From assembly GCA_016179965.1 (NCBI GenBank), contig JACPCF010000010.1, positions 1 to 53,481 on the forward strand: a stretch of 53,481 nt of DNA, read 5' to 3'. Shown here piece by piece: positions 1 through 8,100 of this stretch. Numbering within the stretch: the stretch's first letter is position 1; each line of letters begins with the position of its first letter. Source of the stretch: Candidatus Rokuibacteriota bacterium (GTDB taxonomy: Bacteria > Methylomirabilota > Methylomirabilia > Rokubacteriales > CSP1-6). Position numbers and translations under genes: made by a program. The notes under the pieces were generated by a model. That model was given only the letters and a program-made list of their open reading frames with translations. It did no database searches and was not told the origin of the DNA.

Positions 1-599
1 ACCCGGCCCGTCCCCGCCAGCCGGTTCGACACATCGACCGCGCCCGACAGGGTCACGACCACCGTCTCACTCGATTGGGAGCCGCCGTCAACGGCCTGGG
101 CGACCTGGAGAACTCCCAGAAGGCCGAACGCGCGCGCCTGGGAAGGGAGCGCCACCGTCTCCACGATGAAGTCCGTCCCGCGCACGGACGCCACCGCATT
201 CTTCGTTCGCACCTCCACCTGGTCACCGGGGCGCATGAGCATCCGCGCCACCGACGCCCGCACCTTCCCCGAGACGAGTTCGGCCGTGTAGCGGATGCCC
301 TCGGCCATCACCTCCTGGCGGAGCTCGAGACGGGAGAGTTCCCGCACGGTCACCGTCGTCTTGCCCGCGAGCAGAACGCGGGCGATGCCGTCCTTGCGCG
401 CCTCCACCACGTCCCGCCAGAAGAGGCTGTCGCGGAATCTCAGGGGTTGGGGATTCGCCGATTGCCGGGCGACGGTCACGGGGCCCGCCACCGCCGTGAC
501 AGTCCCCGCGTTGTTCAGGTTCTCTGCGCGACCGACCGCCGCGTGTCCAACCCCGACCACCACGACTACTCCGGCCAGCAGCAGCCTAGGAGCCTTCAT
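1..599 (-). CDS. FecR-domain exported protein, 3' end cut off by the window
   Basis: The gene starts at ATG 599 and runs leftward off the window, so only about 199 codons are visible. The start has GGAGAG about 5 nt upstream. Residues 1-25 form a hydrophobic signal peptide. A conserved block containing FWRDVVEARKDG is followed by the FecR signature VEVRTKNAVASVRGTDFIVE. The visible protein aligns almost end to end with the gene at 1010-1987, so the two are tandem paralogs. FecR domains are known from envelope proteins and from the FecR/FecI signalling family. No sigma factor or TonB receptor lies beside this copy, so a periplasmic structural or sensory role is more likely than classic FecR anti-sigma function. 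That last point is inference. Confidence 0.85.
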   Translation of the reverse strand, partial: MKAPRLLLAGVVVVVGVGHAAVGRAENLNNAGTVTAVAGPVTVARQSANPQPLRFRDSLFWRDVVEARKDGIARVLLAGKTTVTVRELSRLELRQEVMAEGIRYTAELVSGKVRASVARMLMRPGDQVEVRTKNAVASVRGTDFIVETVALPSQARAFGLLGVLQVAQAVDGGSQSSETVVVTLSGAVDVSNRLAGTGR

Positions 600-1009
600 G
601 GACTCTCCACGTGGGTGACCGCCGCCGGACCCGTCACCGAGCCCGCCGACCCTTCCTCACCCGGCACCAGTTGGGCGGTGCCGCGAAGGGACTGTGCGAC
701 TGCGAAAAGGAGCGGAGCAGCATTCATGCCAGCCGATTTCTCCCCCGTCTGACTGCTAACTGCTTGATTCAATGGAGGTGGCAAAAACGCGATACCCCCT
801 CGAAATGCTCAAGATGACAACCTCCCTGCCAAGGAGGCACTGGGAGGCTGGGGTGGGATTGGCGAGAGATCCTCCTGGGTACTGCCGGGACCCTTCCTCT
901 TCATGAAAGGCTCCCCTTCGGGGGACCGAAATCCCCCGGTTACAGCTCCTGCAAAACGGGGTAAACCCACCCCTAAGCCTTGACTAGATTTCTGTCAAGC
1001 CCATTCTTT
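600..1009. other. 410-nt gene-free leader between two FecR genes
   Basis: I see no convincing gene here. On the minus strand a TTGACA (998-993) is followed after 17 nt by the poor -10 TAGGGG (975-970), a weak promoter candidate for the downstream FecR gene. The hexamer lies in an imperfect inverted repeat (CTTGAC/GTCAAG). Further along is a 7-bp G+C-rich hairpin at 919-938. The untranslated leader would be about 370 nt, which is long. A short frame ending ATGA on the FecR start exists, but its only similarity to the other leaders is the Shine-Dalgarno sequence. Confidence 0.4.
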
Positions 1010-1987
1010 TTAATTCTCTTCTGCTGGTATTAGCTTTCTGGAGACGGATACTAGTTCCTCCGATATCCCCATGAGGGCCGGAGTCGAACAAGCCGAGCTG
1101 GATTGGGACGTCACTTGGTCATCCTCGTCAGCAGGTCCGTGGGCGGAGGCAGTTGCACGCGCTCTGGTTGGCGATCTGACATCACCGCCGGCCCGCTCAA
1201 AGACCGGGGCGCTCTGAGCGGAGGCCACCAGCGCCACGGCGTCGCTGCTACGCACTTCCTGCGCCCGGGGCGAGGTCAGCCCTGCCAGAACCGTTTTCAG
1301 GTTGTCCTCTCTGACCTGCACCCGCGCGGGCTCGCCCTGCCCGCTCACCCGCACCGCTTGATATGCCCCCAGCCGCTCCACCCGGCGGCCCGTCCCTGCC
1401 AGCCGATTCGTCACCTCCACTACGCCCGACAACGTCACCACCACTGTCTCCGCCGACTGCGCCCCGTCCCCCCGGATCCCTCCCCCGACTTCCCGCGCCC
1501 CCAGAAGCCCGAATGCCCCCGGCTGCGTCGGTCGCTCCACCGTCTCCACGATGAAGTCCGTCCCCCGCACCGAAGCCACCGCGTTCCGCGTCCGCACCTC
1601 CACCTGCTCGCCCGGACGCATCAGCATCCGCGCCACCGACGCCCGCACCTTGCCCGCCACGAGCTCCACCGTGTAGCGCACCCCGTTCACCTGCGCCTCC
1701 TCCCGCAGCTCCAGCCGCGAGAGCTCCCGCACCGTCACCGTCGTCTTCCCCCCGAGCAAGATGCGCGCGACGCCGTCCTTGCGCGCCTCCACCACGTCGC
1801 GCCAGTAGAGCGTGTCGCCGGATCTAAGGGGTCGGGGCGCAGCCGCGAGCCGCGCGACCATGACGCTGCCGGATACCGCCGTCACGATGCCCGCGGCGGT
1901 CGGGTTCTGGGCACTGGCTCTCCCGGGAGCACCCGCCGCACTTAGCGCGATCGCTCCCGCCACCAGCAGAATGGGGGACTTCCTCAC
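1010..1987 (-). CDS. FecR-domain exported protein, intact copy
   Basis: This is a 325-residue protein with a GTG start and GGAGAG 5 nt upstream. An N-terminal signal peptide (about residues 1-26, ending ASA) is followed by a FecR domain. The RGT signature is at residues 129-147. A second beta-rich block (SGVVEVTNRLAGTGR) follows. The last 80 residues are low-complexity and polar, with no similarity I recognise. It is the middle member of a three-copy array lying beyond the terminator of a CHASE2 cyclase gene. FecR-like secreted proteins are frequent neighbours of CHASE2 cyclases in several phyla. That association supports a shared envelope-sensing role but does not prove one. Confidence 0.85.
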   Translation of the reverse strand: MRKSPILLVAGAIALSAAGAPGRASAQNPTAAGIVTAVSGSVMVARLAAAPRPLRSGDTLYWRDVVEARKDGVARILLGGKTTVTVRELSRLELREEAQVNGVRYTVELVAGKVRASVARMLMRPGEQVEVRTRNAVASVRGTDFIVETVERPTQPGAFGLLGAREVGGGIRGDGAQSAETVVVTLSGVVEVTNRLAGTGRRVERLGAYQAVRVSGQGEPARVQVREDNLKTVLAGLTSPRAQEVRSSDAVALVASAQSAPVFERAGGDVRSPTRARATASAHGPADEDDQVTSQSSSACSTPALMGISEELVSVSRKLIPAEEN

Positions 1988-2086
1988 GAACTCTCCAGCG
2001 CACTGACCGCAGGCCGGGCCTCAACGGCTCCCAGCCCGCGCTTCCCCTCCCGGCCGGCAGACCACAGACCAAGAGGGGGACGGGAG

Positions 2087-2111
2087 AACCCTGCCGAATC
2101 ACAGCAGGGTT
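2087..2111 (-). promoter_or_regulatory. Stem-loop in the leader of the middle FecR gene
   Basis: An exact 8-bp inverted repeat (AACCCTGC / GCAGGGTT) with a 9-nt loop lies about 100 nt upstream of the GTG start. No T-tract follows, so it is not an intrinsic terminator. The leaders of the other two FecR copies also carry G+C-rich hairpins at different sequences. I assign no function. Confidence 0.4.
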
Positions 2112-2194
2112 CGTGCCACTGCTAAGTCATTGATTTCCCTTACATCGAAGAATCTCCTTCTCCTTCTAGCGGCTCAATCTGACAACCAAGCCCC

Positions 2195-2407
2195 TTACGC
2201 TCCTGTCAAGCTGGCACACCTCTTGGCGCAGAGCGGGTCGCGAAATCTCAGGAGCTGCGGGAGCGCTTCCTGGCGGCTCACGGTGACCGGACCGGAGAGG
2301 GCCGTGACCACGCCGGCTCCGTTCGAGCTCTCCGCCGCCACGACTCCGGCGCGCAGCCCGAGGATCACGGCCGTCGCGGCCACGATCAGAGCGCAGACGC
2401 TCCGCAT
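2195..2407 (-). pseudogene. Truncated third FecR paralog (signal peptide plus about 45 residues)
   Basis: The frame opens at ATG 2407, with GGAGA upstream as in its paralogs, and encodes 70 residues. The signal peptide and the stretch GVVTALSGPVTVSRQ...LRFRDPL match the start of the neighbouring FecR genes. At the position of the conserved FWRDVVEARKDG block it diverges into an unrelated 11-residue tail and stops. The FecR signature is therefore absent. The simplest reading is a copy broken by deletion or unequal recombination inside the tandem array. A short secreted peptide cannot be excluded. Confidence 0.75.
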
Positions 2408-2775
2408 CTCAGGTCTCCACGCGCACACAGTCCCCCCTCTCGGCTCGGGACGCGCATGCCCGAGCACACCACCGCGCCTCCGGAACCGGAAATTTCCCCT
2501 CAGTTCCGAACGTTTCAGGCCTGGACTGCGACGCACCTCCCCCTTTTGGCCGACCGTCACCGGCCAGCCTTGTCTTGACTGCCCCCTTGAACTGCAGCCG
2601 ACATGCCAAGAGACGGCGGGAAAGGCGTCTTTTCTTACTGAGGGAGAGGCCCGACCGATGGCAGGCGGACGTGCGCTGAACCTCCAAGCCGTAGTGGAAA
2701 GCTCCCGGAGAAAGGTTAGGAGGTTGTCAGCCCGGCATTCTCCGACAAAAGCTGACAGGGGGGCGTTTCAGGGGT
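2408..2775. other. Gene-free stretch upstream of the truncated FecR copy
   Basis: No real gene is visible. On the minus strand it would be the leader of the truncated FecR copy. It holds a strong 9-bp hairpin closed by a GTGA tetraloop (2548-2569) and several purine-rich tracts. I see no convincing sigma-70 promoter. A possible minus-strand frame ends two bases before the FecR ATG but has no codon signature of its own. Confidence 0.4.
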
Positions 2776-2814
2776 GAAAAAATCCTGACGGAACGGGTGT
2801 CTAAATCCGTCAGG
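2776..2814 (-). terminator. Intrinsic terminator of the CHASE2 cyclase gene
   Basis: On the minus strand the stem CCTGACGGA (2814-2806) pairs exactly with TCCGTCAGG (2792-2784) across a 13-nt loop and is followed directly by ATTTTTTC. It begins 8 nt past the cyclase stop codon. It therefore separates the cyclase transcript from the FecR genes beyond it, which need their own promoters. Confidence 0.9.
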
Positions 2815-2822
2815 ACGGGGGA

Positions 2823-4928
2823 TCAGGGTTCAGCTGTTGGGGCCCGGCGTTTGACGAAGTCTTCGAGGAGATTTTCGTGCTCGAGCGAGAGCCCCACGAA
2901 GGCGAAGCCTGCTCGATCTTCGTTGCTCCAGATGACCCGGCCATCAACGGTGAGGGGCTCGGGCAAGCCGGGCAGATCGATCCGGATGCCGACGATGCGG
3001 TTCGCCGGGATGCGCTTGGGCAGGCTCCGAGCGGCGACGCCGGTGCGGCTGAGGTCGAGCATGGAGGCCGTGATCGTGACGTCCTCGTCCACGATGGTCA
3101 GCGGCGCCTCGAGGAAAGCGCGGGCGGCCTGGCGCCCTTCCGCCTTTTCCACGGCGTAGATCTTCACCGGAATTTCTTTCCCCTTGACTTTCACCTCCCC
3201 CAGGTAGCGCGAGTAGAAGAGGTGTTTGACCTCCTCGTGGGTGCTCTCGCTGACCACGATGGGGGAGAGGAAGTCCTTGGTCAGGCCCTCGAGGCGGGAG
3301 GCAAGGTTGACCGTGTCACCGATCGCCGTGTACTCCAGCCGCTGCTGGGAGCCGATCGTGCCGACGACGGCGTCTCCGGTGTTGATCCCCACGCCGTTGC
3401 GGAGCCGCGCGCCGCACTTGGCCTCCCAGCGCTCGGAAAGGACCTTGACCTGCTCCTGAAATTCGAGCGCCGTGCGCACGGCCTGCTCGGCGTGGTTGGG
3501 CTGCTCGAACGGCGCGCCGTAGAGGGCCATGATCGCGTCGCCGATGTACTTGTCCACCGTGCCGCCGTACTTGAAGACGACCTCGGTCATGGTGGTGAGG
3601 TAGTCCCGGAGCATCTCGACGACCTGTTCGGGAGAGAGCTTTTCCGACAGCGAGGTGAAACCCCGGATGTCAGAGAAGAGAACCGTGACCCGGCGGCGGC
3701 TTCCAACGAGCGAGCCCTCGCTCTGACTTTTCAGGATCTCCTTGATGACGTCGGGGGAGAAGAAGCGAGACAGGCGTCGCTTCTCGCGCTGCTCGCGGAT
3801 GTAGTTGGCGACGACGGTGGTCCCGTAGCCGGACACCAGGGCCAACACGACGGAGACCAGCTCCAGCCAGAAATACAGCTTGACGAAGACCCAGAAGGCG
3901 AGGGCGGCGTAGAGCGTCCCCGCCGCCACGATCAGGAGAAAGGCCCGGATCGGGCGTAGCCGGGAGGTGGCGAGGGTGGCCAGGAGGGCCGCCACCAGGG
4001 CCAGGAGGGCACCAACGTACGGGTGGATCCGAGTCAGCCGGTTGCCATGGAGGAGAGTCTCGAGCATGTTGGCATGGACCTCCACGCCGGGCATCTTCTC
4101 CTCTCCGGAGAAGGGCGTGGGGAACTCGTCGTGGAGGACGGCGGCGGCGGCCCCCACGAGGACGATCTTCCCCGCGAACTCCTCCGGCTTCACATCCCCG
4201 TTCAGGACTTGGTAGTAAGGAACGATGGGGAACGTCCGTTTAGGCCCCCGGAAATTGATATACACCCGGCGATCTGGTGGAAGGGGTTTGGTGGGAACCC
4301 CCGCCTTCACGGCCAGGTTGTAGAGGTGAAGGTCGAAGCTCTCCTGGACGCCTTCCTGGTAAGGAAGCCTGATGTCCCCTCTTCGGACGAAGTTGTCCTC
4401 ATCAGTCACGAGATTGACGAAGCCGAAGGCCGCCGCTCCTTTCCTGATGACAGGCAGGGGGGGGTTGAGATCCTGCTTGGAGCCATACTGCCCTTCGGTC
4501 GTCGTCAGGTTGGCCCCCAGCACCACGTTGCCCGCCCGGGCGACGGCCTTGGCCAGCGCCTGGTCGTCGGGGGGGCCGTGCATGCTCGGCTCGATGAAGA
4601 GGATGTCGAGACCGATGGCCGCGGGCCGCCCCTGGCTCAGGAGATCCAGCAGTCGGCCGTGGAGCGCCCGGGGAAACGGCCAGGCCAGGTCCAACTCGTC
4701 GAAGGTGTCCTCGTCGATGGAGATAATGACAATGGGTGACGCGGGGCGAATGGGGCCGCGGAGAATGAAGCGGCGGTCCAGACTGCCGAGCTCCAGGGAG
4801 TCGACGACGCCGAGAAGGGTGACGAGCGCCACGACCACCCCCACCCCGACCCCGATGAGCCACGGCCGAGCCGCGCCGGAAGAAAATTTCATGCTGGCAG
4901 GGTAGCACAGGTCCGGGGGGGCCGGCAT
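2823..4928 (-). CDS. CHASE2 transmembrane adenylate cyclase with C-terminal PilZ domain
   Basis: The 701-residue protein has a first membrane segment at 23-45, an extracytoplasmic CHASE2 sensor at about 46-300 and three further membrane segments at 303-375. A class III cyclase follows at 410-560. Metal-binding Asp420 and Asp464 are present, as are Lys460/Thr534 at the base-selecting positions (adenine type) and Asn541/Arg545 for catalysis. The predicted reaction is ATP to cAMP. The last 100 residues carry RQAAR (599-603) and DLSRTG (625-630), the RxxxR and D/NxSxxG motifs of c-di-GMP-binding PilZ domains. A cyclase fused to PilZ would let c-di-GMP modulate cAMP output; that is inference. Met13 (4892) is an alternative start. 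The gene faces away from a cAMP phosphodiesterase-like gene. Confidence 0.9.
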   Translation of the reverse strand: MPAPPDLCYPASMKFSSGAARPWLIGVGVGVVVALVTLLGVVDSLELGSLDRRFILRGPIRPASPIVIISIDEDTFDELDLAWPFPRALHGRLLDLLSQGRPAAIGLDILFIEPSMHGPPDDQALAKAVARAGNVVLGANLTTTEGQYGSKQDLNPPLPVIRKGAAAFGFVNLVTDEDNFVRRGDIRLPYQEGVQESFDLHLYNLAVKAGVPTKPLPPDRRVYINFRGPKRTFPIVPYYQVLNGDVKPEEFAGKIVLVGAAAAVLHDEFPTPFSGEEKMPGVEVHANMLETLLHGNRLTRIHPYVGALLALVAALLATLATSRLRPIRAFLLIVAAGTLYAALAFWVFVKLYFWLELVSVVLALVSGYGTTVVANYIREQREKRRLSRFFSPDVIKEILKSQSEGSLVGSRRRVTVLFSDIRGFTSLSEKLSPEQVVEMLRDYLTTMTEVVFKYGGTVDKYIGDAIMALYGAPFEQPNHAEQAVRTALEFQEQVKVLSERWEAKCGARLRNGVGINTGDAVVGTIGSQQRLEYTAIGDTVNLASRLEGLTKDFLSPIVVSESTHEEVKHLFYSRYLGEVKVKGKEIPVKIYAVEKAEGRQAARAFLEAPLTIVDEDVTITASMLDLSRTGVAARSLPKRIPANRIVGIRIDLPGLPEPLTVDGRVIWSNEDRAGFAFVGLSLEHENLLEDFVKRRAPTAEP

Positions 4929-4954
4929 CCCCCCGGCGCTACGGATTCCGTGGC

Positions 4955-4983
4955 TTGACCGGAAAGGTTTGCTAGACTAGAAT
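4955..4983 (+). promoter_or_regulatory. Consensus promoter of the phosphodiesterase gene, leaderless layout
   Basis: TTGACC (4955-4960), a 17-nt spacer and TAGAAT (4978-4983) form a near-consensus sigma-70 promoter. The ATG at 4991 follows the -10 after only 7 nt, exactly where transcription should begin. The mRNA would therefore start at or next to the start codon with no Shine-Dalgarno sequence. Confidence 0.8.
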
Positions 4984-4990
4984 CCGTGAA

Positions 4991-5755
4991 ATGAAAATCA
5001 AAGTCCTCGGCGCCTTCGGCAGCGAGGGCCAGGGGCAGCGCCCCTCGGCATTCCTCGTGAACGACCGCGTCCTCGTTGACGCCGGGAGCGTGCCGGCCGC
5101 GCTCAGCATCGACGAGCAGCGGGAGATCGAGCACGCCCTGCTGAGCCACGCGCACCTGGATCACATCGCGGGGCTCGCCTTCCTGACCGACACCCTCGCC
5201 GTCACCGCCGCCAAGCGTCCGGTGATCGCCACCAGCATCGCGCCGGTGGTCGAGGACCTGAAACGGCACGCCTTCAACGACCGGCTCTGGCCCGACTTCT
5301 CCATGATCCCCACCTCCCAGACGGCCGTCCTGGGCTACCGGACGCTGGCCGAGGACGTCGAGTCCCGCGTGGGCGAGCTCTGGGTCACGCCGATCCGGGT
5401 CGACCATACCGTGGACGCGGTCGGCTTCGTGATCCACGACGGCGAGACGGGCTTCGTGTACTCGGGCGACACCGGGCCCACCGAGCGCATCTGGCGCGCG
5501 GCGCGGGAGCTCAAGGGGCTCAAGGCGGTGATCGTGGAGACCGCCTTCCCCAGCCGCCTTGACGGCCTCGCCCGGGCCTCCAAACACCTGACCCCAGCGA
5601 TGCTCGGCCGAGAGATGAGAAAGATGCCACCCGACCTGCCCGTCTGGGTCTACCACATCAAGCCCCACTTCTTCGAGGAAACCTCCGAGGAGCTTCAGAA
5701 GATCGACCCCGCGCGCATCCACATCCTGGAGCAGGGCAAGACCTACACGCTGTAA
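4991..5755 (+). CDS. Class II cyclic-nucleotide phosphodiesterase-like metallo-beta-lactamase fold protein
   Basis: This 254-residue metallo-beta-lactamase-fold hydrolase has the binuclear-metal motif HAHLDH at residues 53-58, followed by IAGL. Further metal ligands are His139, Asp160 (YSGDTGP) and the His222/His226 region (YHIKPH). HxHLDHxxG is the signature of class II 3',5'-cyclic-nucleotide phosphodiesterases (yeast PDE1, Vibrio CpdP). The length also fits, and there is none of the exosite insertion seen in RNase Z. It lies 62 bp from and divergent to the adenylate cyclase. The neighbourhood thus supports cAMP hydrolysis, giving a make-and-break pair. A generic metallohydrolase is the alternative. 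Confidence 0.8.
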   Translation: MKIKVLGAFGSEGQGQRPSAFLVNDRVLVDAGSVPAALSIDEQREIEHALLSHAHLDHIAGLAFLTDTLAVTAAKRPVIATSIAPVVEDLKRHAFNDRLWPDFSMIPTSQTAVLGYRTLAEDVESRVGELWVTPIRVDHTVDAVGFVIHDGETGFVYSGDTGPTERIWRAARELKGLKAVIVETAFPSRLDGLARASKHLTPAMLGREMRKMPPDLPVWVYHIKPHFFEETSEELQKIDPARIHILEQGKTYTL

Positions 5756-5803
5756 TTCCGCCGGGCCACCGTCACCTCCTAGGGGATCCGCGCAGCATCG
5801 GTG

Positions 5804-6898
5804 CTAGGGTTCGGGGAGGAGGACGGCGCCTTCCGCGCTGAACTCCACGCGAATCCGATCCCCCAGCCGGAAGATCCGTCCCTCCCCCAGCGCCGGCAGC
5901 TCGACGCGGAGGTGCGTTCCCTCGCCGACCTTCACCTCGTAGATGTGGCGGTCCCCCTCGAATACCCGTGCAGCCACGGTCGCCAGGAAGCCCGTCCCCC
6001 GCCCCAGCGCGGCTTCCTCGAGCCTCAGGGCTTCGGGGCGCAGGCAGAGGAGCGCCCGGCTGCCGGGGCGCCAGCGGGTAGGATCGGTCGGCACCGGGAG
6101 TCGCGTGCCCGCCACGGCCTCGACGAGCACGCCGGTCTCCCTCACCTCCACCACCTGCACGGGGAGGAGGTTGGCCGCCCCGACGAACTCCGCCACGAAG
6201 CGGCTGTGGGGGCGCAGGTAGATATCCTCCGGCGTCCCCTCCTGGACCACCGAGCCGCCCTGGAGCACCGCGACCCGATTCGAGAGGGACAGGGCTTCGG
6301 CCTGATCGTGGGTTACATAGATCGTGGTGATCGCCAGATCCCGCTGGAGCCGGGCGAGCTCGAGCCGCATCTGGGCCCGGAGCTGGGCGTCGAGGTTGGA
6401 GAGCGGCTCGTCGAGCAGGAGGAGGCGGGGCTGGACCGCGAGGGTCCGAGCCAGCGCCACCCGCTGCTGCTGCCCTCCGGAGAGCTGCGACGGCCGGCGG
6501 GCGTCGAAGCCTTCCAACCCGACCTGGCTGAGGGCCGCCCGGACCCTGTCGGCGATCTCCGCGCGGGGCAGCTTCCGCTCGCGCAGCCCGAAGGCGACGT
6601 TCTCGTGCACCGTGAGATGGGGCCAGAGGGCGTAGTGCTGGAAGACCAGCCCGACGTCCCGCTTCCAGGGCGGGACGGGATCGATCGGCTGGCCGTCCAG
6701 GAGGATCCGGCCCGCATCCGGGCGCGCGAAGCCCGCGACCATTCGGAGGAGCGTGGTCTTGCCGCAGCCCGATGGGCCCAGCAGCGTGAAGAACTCCCCC
6801 GGCAGGATGGTCAGCGAAACCTCGCGCACCGCCCAGACCTCTCCGTACCGCTTCCCCACCCCTTCCAGCCTGACTTCGGAGGAGAGCTTGGGGCTCAC
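5804..6898 (-). CDS. ABC importer ATPase of the iron/polyamine/phosphonate type
   Basis: The 364-residue protein starts at GTG 6898, which overlaps the TGA of the preceding MFS gene (GTGA). Walker A GPSGCGKTT is at 41-49, the signature LSGGQQQR at about 140 and Walker B LLLLDEP at about 160. The switch His lies in YVTHDQAEAL, and a C-terminal TOBE regulatory domain follows. This architecture is that of FbpC/PotA-type ATPases, which power import through a fused permease. The cognate permease is at 8101-9795 and the binding protein at 13624-14955 on the same strand. Substrate is not evident. Confidence 0.9.
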   Translation of the reverse strand: MSPKLSSEVRLEGVGKRYGEVWAVREVSLTILPGEFFTLLGPSGCGKTTLLRMVAGFARPDAGRILLDGQPIDPVPPWKRDVGLVFQHYALWPHLTVHENVAFGLRERKLPRAEIADRVRAALSQVGLEGFDARRPSQLSGGQQQRVALARTLAVQPRLLLLDEPLSNLDAQLRAQMRLELARLQRDLAITTIYVTHDQAEALSLSNRVAVLQGGSVVQEGTPEDIYLRPHSRFVAEFVGAANLLPVQVVEVRETGVLVEAVAGTRLPVPTDPTRWRPGSRALLCLRPEALRLEEAALGRGTGFLATVAARVFEGDRHIYEVKVGEGTHLRVELPALGEGRIFRLGDRIRVEFSAEGAVLLPEP

Positions 6899-8088
6899 GA
6901 CCGGCTCTCCGGGCCGCTGCGGGCCGGGGTCCCCACGCCAGCGGCGTGGGCGCGCGCCCCGACCAGCGGGATAGAGGCCAGGCCGCCGAGCGCGAGCAGC
7001 GCGTACACCACGCCGGGGGTCGTCCATGCCAGCAGCGTGGTGGCCGCGACCGGGCCGACAAAGGCGGCCCCGATCCGCGCGGAATTGACCAGGCCGATCG
7101 CCTCTCCTCCCGCGCGCTGGGCGATCCGCGCCACCGCCAGCGGAAAAACTGGCGCGACGCAGAGGACCTGGAGGAACCGCACCAGGCCGAAGCTCCACAC
7201 ATCGCGCGTCAGCGCCAGGAGCGCCAGGAGCCCCGAGGAGGCGGCGAGGAAGGAGGTGATGGTCCTCCGCTCGCCGAGCAGGTCGGCGAGCCGCGGGGCC
7301 GCGAGCGACCCCAGCGCGGCGCCCACCCCCGAAGCGAAGATGACGAGCCCGCCGATCTCCAGCGTGTCCCGGGGCGCCACGCCGAGCGGGGGAAGGATCT
7401 GGGGCAGCACGGCCGTCAGAAAGAAGACCTGCACGGACCCGGCCAGCACGAGGAAGCACGCCACGAGGACCTCCCACCACGAAATCCTCCGCTGGCCTTC
7501 GTCGACCGCGGCGCGCGGCTGGGGACGGGGCACCCCCCACTGGACCAGCCCCGCGCACCCCCAGAGGATCGCCGCGCCGAGGAGGAACGAGGGAACGAAG
7601 CCGATGCGCGCCGCGGCCACGGCGCCGGCCAGCGGCCCCAGGATCTGACCGACGGTCATCGCCGACTGGATCGCTGACACCTCGCGGCGCACGTCCCGAT
7701 CGGCCGATCGTCCGGCGATGATGAAGGCGAAGGTGGAGGCCGCGCCCATGGCCCCGAGCAGGAGCCGGGCCAGGAACAGCTCGAGGAGGGACCGCGCCAG
7801 GGCCATCCCGACGAAGCCGAACCCCTGGAGGATCTCGACCACCACGTAGAAGGTCTTCGGGTTCCCCTTGCCGGCCAGGCGGCCCCAGATCGGCGTGGTG
7901 ACGACGGTGACGAGGGCCGAGATGCCGAGGATCCAGCCGGTCCACCGCAGCGTCGAGAGGGGATCCACGGTGGACATCCCCTGGATGTAGAACGGGAGGC
8001 TCACGTACACGAAGGACCACGCGAAGGTCCCGAAGAAGAGGGCGAGGGGGAGGGTGCGTCGCGACGGCCACGCGAGGCGCCAACTCAT
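6895..8088 (-). CDS. MFS transporter inside an ABC transporter operon
   Basis: The 397-residue protein has about 12 hydrophobic segments and an MFS-type loop between helices 2 and 3 (WGRLAGKGNPK). The start at 8088 has AGGGGG 8 nt upstream. It follows the ABC permease by 12 nt and overlaps the ATPase start by 4 nt, so all three should be co-translated. The fold is clear but the substrate is not. An exporter of a drug or metabolite is usual for this MFS group. The last 15-20 residues are encoded by a G+C-rich palindromic stretch that resembles part of a dispersed repeat seen elsewhere in the window. Confidence 0.85.
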   Translation of the reverse strand: MSWRLAWPSRRTLPLALFFGTFAWSFVYVSLPFYIQGMSTVDPLSTLRWTGWILGISALVTVVTTPIWGRLAGKGNPKTFYVVVEILQGFGFVGMALARSLLELFLARLLLGAMGAASTFAFIIAGRSADRDVRREVSAIQSAMTVGQILGPLAGAVAAARIGFVPSFLLGAAILWGCAGLVQWGVPRPQPRAAVDEGQRRISWWEVLVACFLVLAGSVQVFFLTAVLPQILPPLGVAPRDTLEIGGLVIFASGVGAALGSLAAPRLADLLGERRTITSFLAASSGLLALLALTRDVWSFGLVRFLQVLCVAPVFPLAVARIAQRAGGEAIGLVNSARIGAAFVGPVAATTLLAWTTPGVVYALLALGGLASIPLVGARAHAAGVGTPARSGPESRS

Positions 8089-8100
8089 CCGCGTGTCCCC

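Noticed and set aside
596-784. 62-residue upstream frame ending ATGA on the FecR start, with similar frame ends before the other two FecR copies
   Set aside because: The shared VES/VET ending is simply the GGAGAG ribosome site read as codons. The rest shows no common protein sequence or start.
785-1000. Possible c-di-GMP (GEMM) riboswitch upstream of the FecR gene
   Set aside because: I looked for the GEMM core (GGNCACGCAC...GCAAANCC pattern) and did not find it; only simple hairpins are present.
4991-5755. RNase Z assignment for the metallo-beta-lactamase-fold protein
   Set aside because: It has HAHLDH followed by IAGL and no exosite arm. Genomic context is a cyclase, so a class II phosphodiesterase is the better fit.
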